From assembly GCF_013423485.1 (NCBI RefSeq), contig NZ_JABFFR010000013.1, positions 1-64,000 on the forward strand: a stretch of 64,000 nucleotides of DNA, written 5' to 3'. The notes under the pieces were generated by a model. That model made no database searches, was not told the origin of the DNA, and worked only from the letters and a program-made list of their open reading frames with translations. This stretch comes from Azospirillum oleiclasticum. Its GTDB lineage: Bacteria > Pseudomonadota > Alphaproteobacteria > Azospirillales > Azospirillaceae. The stretch's first letter is position 1; every line of letters begins with the position of its first letter. Positions 54,083 through 63,403 of this stretch are shown in pieces. The position numbers and the translations under genes were made by a program.

Positions 54083-56392
54083 ATGGCGTTCATCAACAGG
54101 ACCACCTCGCGCATCGCCGAAGGATCGCCTTTCCCACTCGGCGCCACCTGGGACGGGCTGGGCGTCAACTTCGCGCTGTTCTCGGCCAACGCCACCAAGG
54201 TGGAGCTGTGCCTGTTCGACGAGAACGGCGACACCGAGCTGGAACGCATCGAGCTGCCGGAATTCACCAACGAGATCTGGCATGGCTATCTGCCCGACGC
54301 GCGGCCCGGCATGGTCTACGCCTACCGCGTACACGGCCCCTACGCGCCGGAGGAGGGGCACCGCTTCAACCCGAACAAGCTGCTGCTCGACCCCTACGCC
54401 AAGGGGCTGATCGGCGAGATCCGCTGGGACCCGTCGCATTTCGGCTATGTGATGGACTCGCCGGACCTCGACCTGTCCTTCGACGAGCGCGACAGCGCGC
54501 CCTTCATGCCGAAATGCAAGGTGGTCGACCCCGCCTTCACCTGGGGTCACGACCGCCGGCCCTCGATCCCGTGGGAACGCACGATCTTCTACGAGACGCA
54601 CGTCAAGGGCTTCACCAAGCTGCACCCGGCGGTGCCGCCGCAGCTGCGCGGCACCTACGGCGGCCTCGCGGTGAAGGAGGTGATCGACTACATCAAGAGC
54701 CTGGGCGTCACCTCGGTTGAGCTGCTGCCGGTGCACGCCTTCGTCCAGGACCAGCATCTGGTCGACAAGGGGCTGGCGAACTACTGGGGCTACAACTCCA
54801 TCGGCTTCTTCGCGCCCGAGCTGCGCTATTCCGCCACCAACAAGCTGACCGAGTTCAAAGAGATGGTCGCCCACCTGCACGACGCGGGGCTGGAGGTGAT
54901 CCTGGACGTGGTCTACAACCACACGGCGGAAGGCAACGAGCGCGGCCCGACCCTGTCCTTCAAGGGCATCGACAACGCCAGCTACTACCGGCTGATCCCC
55001 GACCAGAAGCGCTACTACATCAACGAGACGGGGACGGGGAATACGCTGAACCTGTCCCACCCCCGCGTGCTCCAGATGGTGACCGACAGCCTGCGCTACT
55101 GGGTCAACGAGATGCACGTGGACGGCTTCCGCTTCGACCTCGCCACCATTCTCGGCCGCGAGCCCTATGGTTTCGACGAGGGCGGCGGCTTCCTCGATTC
55201 GTGCCTGCAGGACCCGGTTCTGTCCAGCGTCAAGCTGATCGCCGAGCCGTGGGACTGTGGCCCCGGCGGCTATCAGGTCGGCGGCTTCCCGCCGGGTTGG
55301 GCGGAGTGGAACGACACGTTCCGCGACACCGTGCGCGCCTTCTGGAAGGGCGACGAGGCCAAGATGCCCGAACTCGCCGCCCGCCTCACCGCCTCCGCCG
55401 ACCTGTTCAACCGCCGCGGCCGCAAGCCTTGGTCCAGCGTGAACTTCATCACCGCGCACGACGGCTTCACGCTCCAGGATCTCGTCTCCTACAACGACAA
55501 GCACAACGAGGCGAACGGCGAGGGCAACAACGACGGCCACTCCCACAACCTGTCCTGGAACCATGGTGCGGAGGGGCCGACCGACGACCCCGAGATCTGT
55601 GACCTGCGCTTCCGACAGAAATGCAACCTGCTGGCGACTTTGCTGTTGTCGCAGGGCACGCCCATGCTGCTGGCCGGCGACGAGTTCGGGCACAGCCAGG
55701 GCGGCAACAACAACGCCTATTGCCAGGACAACGCGGTCACCTGGCTCGACTGGGAGGCCATCGACGAGGACGGGCAGGCGCTGACCGCCTTCGTGCGCCG
55801 GTTGATCGCCATCCGCCAGTCCTTCCCCATGCTGCGCCGCAGCCGCTTCCTGACGGGGGACTACAACGCGGCGCTCGATGTGCGGGATGTGCGCTGGCTC
55901 ACCCCCGACGCCACCGACATGGACGAGGCGCATTGGCACGACGGCAACGCCCGGTGCATGGGCATGCTGATGGACGGCCGCGCCCAGGCCAGCGGCATCC
56001 GCCGCCCGGCCATGGACGCCACCACCCTGCTGGTGGTCAACGCCCACCACGACGTGGTGCGCTTCACCCTGCCGGAGGTGGCCGGCGGCGACAGCTGGCG
56101 CTGCCTGCTCGACACCAACCTGCCGGAGCGCGACGACTCGCCCCGCTTCACCACCGGGCAGAGCTACGACGTGACCGGTCGCTCCCTGCTGCTTTTCGCC
56201 CTGGAGCCCAAGGACAAGTCGTCCGTGGCGCTGCGCCGCGCCGCCCGTGCGCTCCGTGCCATCAGCGAGGAACCGGCCCCCACGCCGCAGCTGGCGCCGG
56301 TCGAACCCGCCGCCCAGTCACCGGTGGAGCCGGCGCCTCCTGCGCCGACCGACCCCGCATCGACGGGACCGGCTGTGCCGACGCGCCCTTGA
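54083..56392 (+). CDS. glgX: Glycogen debranching enzyme GlgX
   Basis: A 769-aa GH13 enzyme that cuts alpha-1,6 branches of phosphorylase-limited glycogen. A CBM48 domain (residues about 10-110) precedes the barrel. Catalytic residues: Asp in DGFRFDLA (about 352), Glu in LIAEPWD (about 388) and Asp in TAHDGFTL (about 459). GDEFGHSQGGNNNAYCQDN is typical of GlgX. The last 40 residues are Pro/Ala-rich. GGGGAG precedes ATG 54083. Confidence 0.95.
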   Translation: MAFINRTTSRIAEGSPFPLGATWDGLGVNFALFSANATKVELCLFDENGDTELERIELPEFTNEIWHGYLPDARPGMVYAYRVHGPYAPEEGHRFNPNKLLLDPYAKGLIGEIRWDPSHFGYVMDSPDLDLSFDERDSAPFMPKCKVVDPAFTWGHDRRPSIPWERTIFYETHVKGFTKLHPAVPPQLRGTYGGLAVKEVIDYIKSLGVTSVELLPVHAFVQDQHLVDKGLANYWGYNSIGFFAPELRYSATNKLTEFKEMVAHLHDAGLEVILDVVYNHTAEGNERGPTLSFKGIDNASYYRLIPDQKRYYINETGTGNTLNLSHPRVLQMVTDSLRYWVNEMHVDGFRFDLATILGREPYGFDEGGGFLDSCLQDPVLSSVKLIAEPWDCGPGGYQVGGFPPGWAEWNDTFRDTVRAFWKGDEAKMPELAARLTASADLFNRRGRKPWSSVNFITAHDGFTLQDLVSYNDKHNEANGEGNNDGHSHNLSWNHGAEGPTDDPEICDLRFRQKCNLLATLLLSQGTPMLLAGDEFGHSQGGNNNAYCQDNAVTWLDWEAIDEDGQALTAFVRRLIAIRQSFPMLRRSRFLTGDYNAALDVRDVRWLTPDATDMDEAHWHDGNARCMGMLMDGRAQASGIRRPAMDATTLLVVNAHHDVVRFTLPEVAGGDSWRCLLDTNLPERDDSPRFTTGQSYDVTGRSLLLFALEPKDKSSVALRRAARALRAISEEPAPTPQLAPVEPAAQSPVEPAPPAPTDPASTGPAVPTRP

Positions 56393-56450
56393 CCAGGGGG
56401 GCGGGTGCGGGCAGGCTTGGTTGGAAACGCCGCCGAAAGGATCGCGCACC

Positions 56451-57530
56451 ATGGCAGCCACGGCCCGACTGAAGCCCGGCGTCGTCTCCGGCCCCGACTA
56501 TCGCGCGCTGATCGCCGCCTGCCAGGAGGGCGGCTACGCCCTCCCGGCGGTCAACGTGGTCGGTACCAACAGCGTCAACGCGGTGCTGGAGGCGGCGGCG
56601 AAGAACCGTTCCGACGTCATCATCCAGCTTTCCAACGGCGGTGCCCGCTTCTTCGCGGGGGAGGGGATGAAGGACGCCTTGCAGGCCCGCATCCTGGGGG
56701 CGGTGTCGGCCGCACGCCATGTCCATCTGCTGGCCGAGCATTACGGCGTGGCCGTGGTGCTGCACACCGACCACGCCAACAAGGGCCTGATCCCCTGGGT
56801 GGAGGGGATGATCGCCCATGGCGAGGCGGAGTTCGCGCGCACCGGCCGGCCGCTCTTCAGCTCCCACATGCTCGACCTGTCGGAGGAGCCGCTGGAGGAG
56901 AATCTGGAGGCCTGCGCCCGCATCCTGACGCGCCTCGCCCCGCTGGGCATGAGCCTGGAGATCGAACTGGGCGTCACCGGCGGCGAGGAGGACGGCATCG
57001 GCAGCGAGGATCTGGACAGCGCGCACAACGCCCATCTCTACACCCAGCCGGAGGACGTGCTGCGCGCCTACGAGCTGCTGGCGCCGATCGGGCATTTCTC
57101 GGTGGCGGCCAGCTTCGGCAACGTGCATGGCGTCTATGCCCCCGGCAACGTGAAGCTGAAGCCGGAGATTCTCGGCGCCTCGCAGGCGCTGGTGGCGGAA
57201 CGGCATGGCGGCGGGCCGAAACCGCTGCCGTTGGTCTTCCACGGCGGTTCCGGCTCGGAGAAGGCGAAGATCGCGGAAGCGGTTGGGTATGGCGTGTTCA
57301 AGATGAACATCGACACCGACTTGCAATTCGCCTTCGCCGAGGCGATCGGCGGCTTCGTTTTCGCCAACCCCGCCGCCTTCCGCCACCAGATCGACCCCGA
57401 CAGCGGCAAGCCCCTGAAGAAGCTCTACGATCCCCGCAAATGGCTGCGCGAGGGCGAAAAGGGCATCGTCCACCGCCTCGACGAGGCCTTCGCCGATCTG
57501 GGGTCGGCGGGGCGGTCGCTGGCCGGCTGA
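56451..57530 (+). CDS. fba: Fructose-bisphosphate aldolase, class II
   Basis: A 359-aa zinc enzyme of glycolysis and gluconeogenesis. YALPAVNVVGTNSVNAVLEA, LHTDHANKG (zinc His and catalytic Asp), LEIELGVTGGEEDG, LVFHGGSGS and KMNIDTDLQFAF are the class II type A landmarks. The 58-base gap to glgX, without a clear terminator, suggests co-transcription with glycogen breakdown. Confidence 0.96.
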   Translation: MAATARLKPGVVSGPDYRALIAACQEGGYALPAVNVVGTNSVNAVLEAAAKNRSDVIIQLSNGGARFFAGEGMKDALQARILGAVSAARHVHLLAEHYGVAVVLHTDHANKGLIPWVEGMIAHGEAEFARTGRPLFSSHMLDLSEEPLEENLEACARILTRLAPLGMSLEIELGVTGGEEDGIGSEDLDSAHNAHLYTQPEDVLRAYELLAPIGHFSVAASFGNVHGVYAPGNVKLKPEILGASQALVAERHGGGPKPLPLVFHGGSGSEKAKIAEAVGYGVFKMNIDTDLQFAFAEAIGGFVFANPAAFRHQIDPDSGKPLKKLYDPRKWLREGEKGIVHRLDEAFADLGSAGRSLAG

Positions 57531-57626
57531 TCCATCGATCCAGTCGAACGTTTCAACAAAACCAATGCGTTTGACCGAACGGTTGAGCGGCGCACATAAG
57601 GGGCGCCCTCAACGGTCTCCACGGTC

Positions 57627-58658
57627 ATGAACGCCCACGCACCCGCCCGCCAACCCGCCGCATCCCTCGCTTCCCCCACCACCGGCCTCTGGCCCGGCCT
57701 TCTGTTGTCGGCCGGCATCGCCGGGCTGGCGATGGGGCTGAACCGGCTTCCCGGTCTGGCGGCGGTCAGCCCGATGATCCTGTCCATCGTGATCGGCATG
57801 GCCATTGGCAACACGCTGGGCATTCCGGCCAGCGCTCGCGCCGGGGTCGTCTTCGCCATGCGGCGGCTGTTGCGGGCCGCCATCGTGCTGCTGGGTCTGC
57901 AACTGTCGGCCGCGCAGGTGATGCAGGTCGGTGCCAGCGGCGTGGCGGTGATCGCGGCGACGCTGGGGGCCAGCTTCCTGTTCACCCTATGGCTCGGCCG
58001 GCGGCTCGGGGTGGAGCGGGGGTTGACCGAACTGATCGCCGCCGGGACCGCCATCTGCGGGGCCTCGGCGGTGGTCGCCGCCAACACGGTCACCCGCGCC
58101 CGCGACGAGGATGTGGCCTACGCCGTCGCCTGCGTCACGGTGTTCGGGTCGCTCGCCATGGTCGCCTACCCGCTGCTGGCCGGGCTGATGGGGCTGGGGC
58201 CGCACGCCTTCGGGCTGTGGGCCGGGGCGTCCATCCACGAGGTGGCGCAGGTGGTGGCCGCCGCCTTCCAGGCGGGGCCGCAGGCGGGGGAGTTCGGCAC
58301 GATCGCCAAGCTGACGCGGGTGATGATGCTGGCGCCGGTCGTCCTGTTGCTCGGCCTTGTTGCCGCGCAGCGGATGGGTGGCGCCGGCCGGGAAAGGGCG
58401 TCGGTGCCGGTGCCGTGGTTCGTGCTGGGCTTCGCGGCTCTGGCCGCACTCAACAGCGTGGTGACCATCCCGACGGGGGTGAAGGAGGCGGCGGGGCTGG
58501 CCACCGGATTCCTGCTGTCCACCGCGCTGGCGGCCATGGGGCTGGAGACCGATGTCGGGAAGCTGCGCGCCAAGGGGCTGCGCCCGCTGCTGCTGGGCTT
58601 CGCGTCGGCGCTGTTCATCGCCGCCGTCGGGCTGGCGCTGGTGACGGTGACCCTGTAA
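57627..58658 (+). CDS. YeiH-type putative sulfate exporter
   Basis: A 343-aa inner-membrane protein of the UPF0324/YeiH family with about ten helices. PMILSIVIGMAIGNTLGIP, RRLLRAAIVLLGLQLSAAQV and LIAAGTAICGASAVVAANTV are conserved, as is GASIHEVAQVVAAAF. Some relatives have been proposed to export sulfate released from sulfonates. A LysR gene follows 10 bases later on the same strand. Confidence 0.88.
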   Translation: MNAHAPARQPAASLASPTTGLWPGLLLSAGIAGLAMGLNRLPGLAAVSPMILSIVIGMAIGNTLGIPASARAGVVFAMRRLLRAAIVLLGLQLSAAQVMQVGASGVAVIAATLGASFLFTLWLGRRLGVERGLTELIAAGTAICGASAVVAANTVTRARDEDVAYAVACVTVFGSLAMVAYPLLAGLMGLGPHAFGLWAGASIHEVAQVVAAAFQAGPQAGEFGTIAKLTRVMMLAPVVLLLGLVAAQRMGGAGRERASVPVPWFVLGFAALAALNSVVTIPTGVKEAAGLATGFLLSTALAAMGLETDVGKLRAKGLRPLLLGFASALFIAAVGLALVTVTL

Positions 58659-58668
58659 TCCCGTCGGC

Positions 58669-59562
58669 ATGACCCTCGAACAGCTCCGCATCTTCGTCGC
58701 CGTCGCCCTCCGGGAGCATGTGACCCAGGGTGCCCGCGACCTCAACCTGACGCAGTCGGCGACCAGTGCGGCCATCGCCGCGCTGGAGGCGCGCTACGCC
58801 ACCCGGCTGTTCGACCGGGTCGGCCGGCGGGTGGTGCTGACCGAAGCCGGCCGCCTGTTCCTGGCGGAGGCCAGGGCGGTGCTCGCCCGCGCCGCGGAGG
58901 CGGAGACGGCGTTGGCGGATCTGGCCGGGCTGAAGCGGGGGACGCTGCGGCTGGCCGGCAGCCAGACCGTCGCCAATTACTGGCTGCCGCCGCTGATGAA
59001 CCGCTACCACGCGCTCTATCCCGGCATCGCGCTGTCGCTGGTGATCGGCAACACCAACAGCGTGGCCGCGCAGGTGCATGACGGCAGCGCCGATCTCGGC
59101 GTCGTCGAGGGGGAGGTGGTGGACCCCGCCCTCGGCGTCGAGCCGGTGGACGGGGACGAGCTGGTGCTGGTCGTCGCCCCCGGCCATCCCTGGGCATCCA
59201 CGGCGCCCGGCGCACCGGCGGCCTTCGCGGCGGAGCGCTGGATCCTGCGCGAGCGCGGCTCGGGCACCCGCTCCGCCTTCGAAGCGGCGCTGCCGGAGTG
59301 GGGGCTGACGCCGGGCGACCTGCGGGTGGCGCTGGAGTTCCCGTCCAACGAGGCGGTGCGGTCGGCGGTGGAGGCGGGAGCGGGAGCGGCGGTGCTGTCG
59401 CGGCTGGTCGTGGCGGCGTCGCTGCTGGCCGGTTCGCTGGTCGCGGTGCCGGCCGCCTTGCCGCGGCGGCGATTCTACGCGCTGCGCCGGCAGGAGCGCC
59501 ACGTCACCCAGGCGCAACGCGCCTTCCTGGCGCTGGCCGCCTCTACCGCGCGTCCGCCGTGA
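58669..59562 (+). CDS. LysR-family transcriptional regulator
   Basis: A 297-aa regulator. The helix-turn-helix (LEQLRIFVAVALREHVTQGARDLNLTQSATSAAIAALE; keys QGARDLNLTQSATS) fills residues 1-60. The effector domain (GTLRLAGSQTVANYWLPPLM) follows. It resembles CbbR/CysB-like members near YeiH genes. Its orientation with, not against, the exporter gene is unusual for LysR pairs. The 3' end overlaps the convergent receiver gene by 20 bases. Confidence 0.9.
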   Translation: MTLEQLRIFVAVALREHVTQGARDLNLTQSATSAAIAALEARYATRLFDRVGRRVVLTEAGRLFLAEARAVLARAAEAETALADLAGLKRGTLRLAGSQTVANYWLPPLMNRYHALYPGIALSLVIGNTNSVAAQVHDGSADLGVVEGEVVDPALGVEPVDGDELVLVVAPGHPWASTAPGAPAAFAAERWILRERGSGTRSAFEAALPEWGLTPGDLRVALEFPSNEAVRSAVEAGAGAAVLSRLVVAASLLAGSLVAVPAALPRRRFYALRRQERHVTQAQRAFLALAASTARPP

Positions 59563-59908
59563 GGCTGCGCACGGCGTTGACCAGGGCATCGGCGCCGTAG
59601 GGCTTCTGGAGGAAGGCGGCGAACAGGCCGGGGTTGCGGGACACCACATCGCCCGGCACGGCGCTGACCAGCACCACCGGGATGCCGGCGTGCACGGGGT
59701 CGGCCCGGAGCGCCAGCGCCAGCTCCAGCCCGTTGCGCCGCGGCATCATATAGTCGGTCACGACCACATCCACCGTGCGTTGCGCCAGCATGGTGAGCGC
59801 GCGGTCCCCGTCGTGCGCTTCCAGCGTCTCGAAGCCGGCATCGCTGAGCACCATCGCGGCGGTCAGCGCCACCAGCGGCTCGTCATCGACCACCAGAACC
59901 GTGACCAT
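59543..59908 (-). CDS. Stand-alone receiver-domain protein
   Basis: A 121-aa CheY-like protein. VLVVDDEP has the acidic pair, VVVTDYMMPRRNG the phospho-Asp, PVVLVSA the Ser/Thr position and LQKPYG the Lys. All key residues are intact and there is no output domain. GAGGGGGG precedes ATG 59908. It follows the KaiC-like gene by 11 bases and is probably part of that operon. Confidence 0.9.
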   Translation of the reverse strand: MVTVLVVDDEPLVALTAAMVLSDAGFETLEAHDGDRALTMLAQRTVDVVVTDYMMPRRNGLELALALRADPVHAGIPVVLVSAVPGDVVSRNPGLFAAFLQKPYGADALVNAVRSLTADAR

Positions 59909-59919
59909 GATTGCCCCCC

Positions 59920-61392
59920 TCAGTGGGGCTGGTCGGCGGGCGGGGTCTGCACTCTGGCAGACCCGGCGAGCAGCGCTTCGGCACTTTCCGCGGTCGGAGC
60001 GAGTTCGATCCCATGCCCGGTAATCCTGAACTCCCTGATCTGCGGATCGTAGGCGCTGTCGCGCATCTTGAGGATGGCGAGCAGCCGGTGGACCCGGGCG
60101 CCGACCTCCGCGAACCGGAGCAGGAGCAGGTTCTCCACGATGCTGGATATCTCGGGCATGGGCGCTTCCACGCTGCCGCCGAACAGCCTGGGCACCTCCC
60201 AGGTGGCGACCGTGGTAACACCGCGGGCCCGAAGCTCGTTCACCAGCGCCGTCGCGAAATTCAGGAAACGCGCCGGGTTCGTCGAGGCCTTGTGGAATCC
60301 GCCGAACCCATCGATGAACAGACGGCGCACCCCGCGACGCTCCACCGCGTCGAGCAGCCGGTGTCCGACCGCGTCGAGCAGGTTTTCCGTGGCCGGCTGC
60401 CACAGGATGTCGAGAGCGCCGGACGCGACCATACCGTCCAGATCGATCCCGAGGAGCTGCGCCTTCGCCCGCAGACGGGGCGGCGTCTCGTAGAAGCCGA
60501 AATGCAGCGCCGGCTCCTCCGGCGAAGCCTGGCCGAGGAAGTTGAGGCCGAGCGTGGTCTTGCCGGTCCCCGACGCGCCGAGCACCAGCGTGGTGGACGC
60601 GCGCGCGACCCCGCCGCCGAGGATGAAATCCAGCGCCGGGATGCCGGTGCTGGTCCGCTCGGTCAGCACGGTGTCCTCGATCGACGGGGTGGCGTAGACG
60701 GCTTCCAGCCGCGGATGCACCGACATGCCGCGCGCGCTGATCTCGAACTGATGCAGCCCGCCCAGCTTCTCGCTGCCGCGGTGCTTGCTGACGGTCAGAC
60801 GCCGGATGGCGCGCACGCCGGCCAAGTCCTCGGCCAGTTCGATGATGCCGTCGGCCATGGTGTGCTCGGGGCTGACCTCGTCCAGGTCGGCGCTGGTCAG
60901 CATCAGCACCGTGCAGCCGGCGAACTCCGCATGCCCCTGCACGGCCTGGAGGCACTCCTTGAGGTCGATGTGCGAGCCCGCGGTCTCGCGGATGGTCAGC
61001 AGGCCGTCCACAACCAGCAGGGTGGCGCGGCGCCGCTTCATCTCCCCGCGCAGCAGGTCGACGAAGCCCGGCAAGCCGCTGTCCGCCAGCGTCCCGTTGG
61101 CGTTGATGTAATAGACTTGGTCGGGAATGAGCCCGCGGTCGAAGAACTCGAGCGTGGACAGATGACGGAAGAGGTGGGTGTGGCTTTCCGCCAGAAGCGT
61201 GACATACAGCACGCAACCGCCCTGACGGGCGTGATGGAAACAGGTCTGGTTGGCAAGGATCGTTTTGCCGGCGCCCGGCCGCCCCTGGACGATGTAGGCA
61301 CCGCCCTGGACAAGTCCACCACGGAGAACCCGGTCGAGCCCGTCGATACCGGTGGTCAGACGTTCCAGAATATCCGCCAACCGTCCCCCCAT
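59920..61392 (-). CDS. Double-domain KaiC-like ATPase
   Basis: A protein of about 490 aa with two RecA-like KaiC domains. Domain 1 has RLTTGIDGLDRVLRGGL, Walker A GRPGAGKTIL and Walker B LLVVDGLLT. Domain 2 has TSTGIPALDFILGGG, Walker A GASGTGKTTL and Walker B RLFIDGFGG. The Glu pair that serves KaiC catalysis seems reduced to one (LAES and FYET). No kaiA or kaiB is nearby. The frame is open to 61530, so the start is uncertain. Confidence 0.85.
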   Translation of the reverse strand: MGGRLADILERLTTGIDGLDRVLRGGLVQGGAYIVQGRPGAGKTILANQTCFHHARQGGCVLYVTLLAESHTHLFRHLSTLEFFDRGLIPDQVYYINANGTLADSGLPGFVDLLRGEMKRRRATLLVVDGLLTIRETAGSHIDLKECLQAVQGHAEFAGCTVLMLTSADLDEVSPEHTMADGIIELAEDLAGVRAIRRLTVSKHRGSEKLGGLHQFEISARGMSVHPRLEAVYATPSIEDTVLTERTSTGIPALDFILGGGVARASTTLVLGASGTGKTTLGLNFLGQASPEEPALHFGFYETPPRLRAKAQLLGIDLDGMVASGALDILWQPATENLLDAVGHRLLDAVERRGVRRLFIDGFGGFHKASTNPARFLNFATALVNELRARGVTTVATWEVPRLFGGSVEAPMPEISSIVENLLLLRFAEVGARVHRLLAILKMRDSAYDPQIREFRITGHGIELAPTAESAEALLAGSARVQTPPADQPH

Positions 61393-61618
61393 CACCGCGG
61401 CGTCCGGCACCCGGGATACGTCGACATGAAGGAGGCCGTCAAACAAAAACGGGGCATCTCCACCGCCCTCGGGCTTTCGGCCAGGGTGGTGATATCCATT
61501 CGGGCAAGGTTGTAGGAAACGCGGTTCCACGCATTTCTTGCGTGTGAAAGCGTCACCGGAGATTCATGGCGAGCTATATTGCCGCTGTTCGAAACCCTCC
61601 ATTACATTGCTACAGCGG

Positions 61619-62032
61619 CTACGGACGCCCCGAAGCACCCCCGTGTCCCGGCGATTCGGCCAGGGATTGCACGAGGGTCCTCAGTGTTTCCGGGGCGTAC
61701 GGTTTTTCCAGCAGCAGCCAGCCGCGTGCCAGCAGCGCCGATGCCTCCTTCCGGGTGCGGTTGCCGGTGGTTACCACCACGGGCACCGGCCGGCCGAGCG
61801 TGGCCTGGATCTGGTCGACGGCGTCCGGGAACCCCGTCTCGCGACCATGGACGAGATCGGCGACGAGCACGTCGGGTTGGCGTCCCGACCGTTGCACCGT
61901 GCGCAGCAGCGCCGCGACCGAGCCGCCGCTCAACAGCCACATACCCCAGGCTTCGAACGCCATGTCCAGGGAAAGGCAGAGGACGGCGTCCGTCTCCAGG
62001 ATGGCGACGGTCATGCCGTCCGCGTGCGTCAT
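61619..62032 (-). CDS. Divergent receiver-domain protein
   Basis: A 137-aa CheY-like protein. The usual acidic pair is altered (VAILETDAVLCL), but the phospho-Asp (DVLVADLVHG), the Thr (PVVVTTGN) and the Lys (LLEKPYAPE) remain. ATG 62032 overlaps the stop of the Crp gene (ATGA). It lies upstream of the KaiC-like gene and probably in the same transcript. Confidence 0.75.
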   Translation of the reverse strand: MTHADGMTVAILETDAVLCLSLDMAFEAWGMWLLSGGSVAALLRTVQRSGRQPDVLVADLVHGRETGFPDAVDQIQATLGRPVPVVVTTGNRTRKEASALLARGWLLLEKPYAPETLRTLVQSLAESPGHGGASGRP

Positions 62033-62934
62033 GCCAGTCTCACATCACCGCGATCGCCGCGGGTCGTGTCGAAGACCTGGTCCAGGCGCTTGGGCGCGCG
62101 GATCAGATGCAGGTAGAGTTCGTCGAACTGGCCGACCGAGGCGAGCTGCCGCAGGTCGTTCACGGTGATCTTCTGGCCGTTCAACTCGATGAGGCCGCCG
62201 TCGCGCAGGCGGCGCAGCGTGCGGTTCATGTGCACGATGCTGAGGCCCAGCGCGTCCGCCAGGATCTCCTGCGTCACCGGCAGCGTGAAGCGGCCGTTCT
62301 CCGCCAGGTTGACCACGGTGAGGCGCCGCAGCAGCTCGACGATCAGGTGCGCGGTCCGTTCCAGCGCCGTGCGCCGGCCGAGGCTCAGCAGGCGCTCGGC
62401 GACGATGGCCTCCTCCTTGGCACCGGCCCAGGCCAGTGCGGCGGCCAGACGCGGAAAGCGCTGGAACAGCTCCACCACCCGCTCGGGCGGAAAGTTGGCC
62501 ACGCTTACGGCGGTCAGCGTGGTCACGCTGTGGTCGGCGATGTCGAACAGGTTGCAGTAGATGCCGATGATGTCGCCGGGGAGCACGAAATTGACCACCT
62601 GCCGCCGGCCGTCCGGCAGCGCCTTGTGGCGCATCGCCCAGCCGTCCCGCATCACGCGGACATCGCCGTAGCGTTCCCCCTGCCGAAGCAGGTCGGTGCG
62701 CGGAGGATGACCGACGATGGTGCGTTCCAGCTCGGCCAGAAATCCCTTCTCCTCGTCCCTGATCTCGAGATAGCTCCCGAGCTTTCGCCACAGGGGCGTT
62801 GCGGAAGGGGCCATCGCCCGCGCGCGTGTCATGCCTTCTCGTGCCTTCTCTCTCCCGCGGGCGACGGGTCCTTTCGGACGCGTACCCTTCCGGGTCTTGC
62901 CGAACCATTCCGCCTTTTGCGGGCGGTCGGCCAT
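62029..62934 (-). CDS. Crp/Fnr-family transcriptional regulator
   Basis: A protein of up to 301 aa. The cyclic-nucleotide-binding fold (RTDLLRQGERYGDVRVMRDG and VNFVLPGDIIGIYCNLFD) and a C-terminal winged helix (TQEILADALGLSIVHMNRTL) are clear. It lacks the N-terminal Cys cluster of FNR. The first 40 residues are basic and may not be translated; starts at 62832 and 62814 are alternatives. It heads the leftward cluster with two receivers and the KaiC-like ATPase. Confidence 0.88.
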   Translation of the reverse strand: MADRPQKAEWFGKTRKGTRPKGPVARGREKAREGMTRARAMAPSATPLWRKLGSYLEIRDEEKGFLAELERTIVGHPPRTDLLRQGERYGDVRVMRDGWAMRHKALPDGRRQVVNFVLPGDIIGIYCNLFDIADHSVTTLTAVSVANFPPERVVELFQRFPRLAAALAWAGAKEEAIVAERLLSLGRRTALERTAHLIVELLRRLTVVNLAENGRFTLPVTQEILADALGLSIVHMNRTLRRLRDGGLIELNGQKITVNDLRQLASVGQFDELYLHLIRAPKRLDQVFDTTRGDRGDVRLA

Positions 62935-63057
62935 AACATAGGTTAAGGGCCTGCCGGATTCTTACCGTCCTGATGGGACACCCCTCCGTTCCAACTGTTG
63001 GACAAAGGGTTATCCGCGTCAGGTGAATCGGGCCGGTGAAGCGAACGGGAGCGTGAA

Positions 63058-63312
63058 ATGGCTGCGCAAGGGGATGCGGCGGGTCTTGCGGCGCTTTCCA
63101 TCTGTGAATCCTTGATGATTGCACTGGTTGAGAAAGGTATCCTTGAAGTGGAGGAGGCGAGGTCGGCGCTGGAGGATGCGGCGTCCGCCCATCAGGTTCT
63201 CCGATCCTCGCATCAGGACGATCCTCCGCACGCCCTTGCGGCCGAGTTGATCGAGCGCCTGATCACCCAGATGAACGCGGCCAATCCGAACGGTGGGAAC
63301 GGCCAGGGCTGA
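63058..63312 (+). CDS. Small conserved-looking protein, unknown
   Basis: An 84-aa acidic helical protein (LSICESLMIALVEKGILEVE and ALAAELIERLITQMNAANPN). It is divergent from the Crp gene, so the 123-base gap probably holds both promoters. The last residues come from a 13-bp repeat that also contains the stop codon. I do not recognise the family. Confidence 0.65.
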   Translation: MAAQGDAAGLAALSICESLMIALVEKGILEVEEARSALEDAASAHQVLRSSHQDDPPHALAAELIERLITQMNAANPNGGNGQG

Positions 63313-63339
63313 CGGCCAGGGCTGACGGCCAGGGCTGAC
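63301..63339. repeat. Three tandem copies of a 13-bp repeat
   Basis: GGCCAGGGCTGAC occurs three times in a row without a mismatch. The first copy supplies the last codons and the TGA stop of the preceding gene. Copy number may vary by slippage, which would not change the protein because each unit contains the same stop in the first copy. Confidence 0.9.
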
Positions 63340-63403
63340 GGATCGTCCGGATTTCGGGTACACTGGAATCCACGAATAACCCATCCGCGCAGGGGGCCAG
63401 GCC

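Noticed and set aside
59920..61392. True circadian kaiC
   Set aside because: No kaiA or kaiB is near, the catalytic Glu pairs look reduced, and KaiC-like ATPases outside cyanobacteria are usually not clock proteins.
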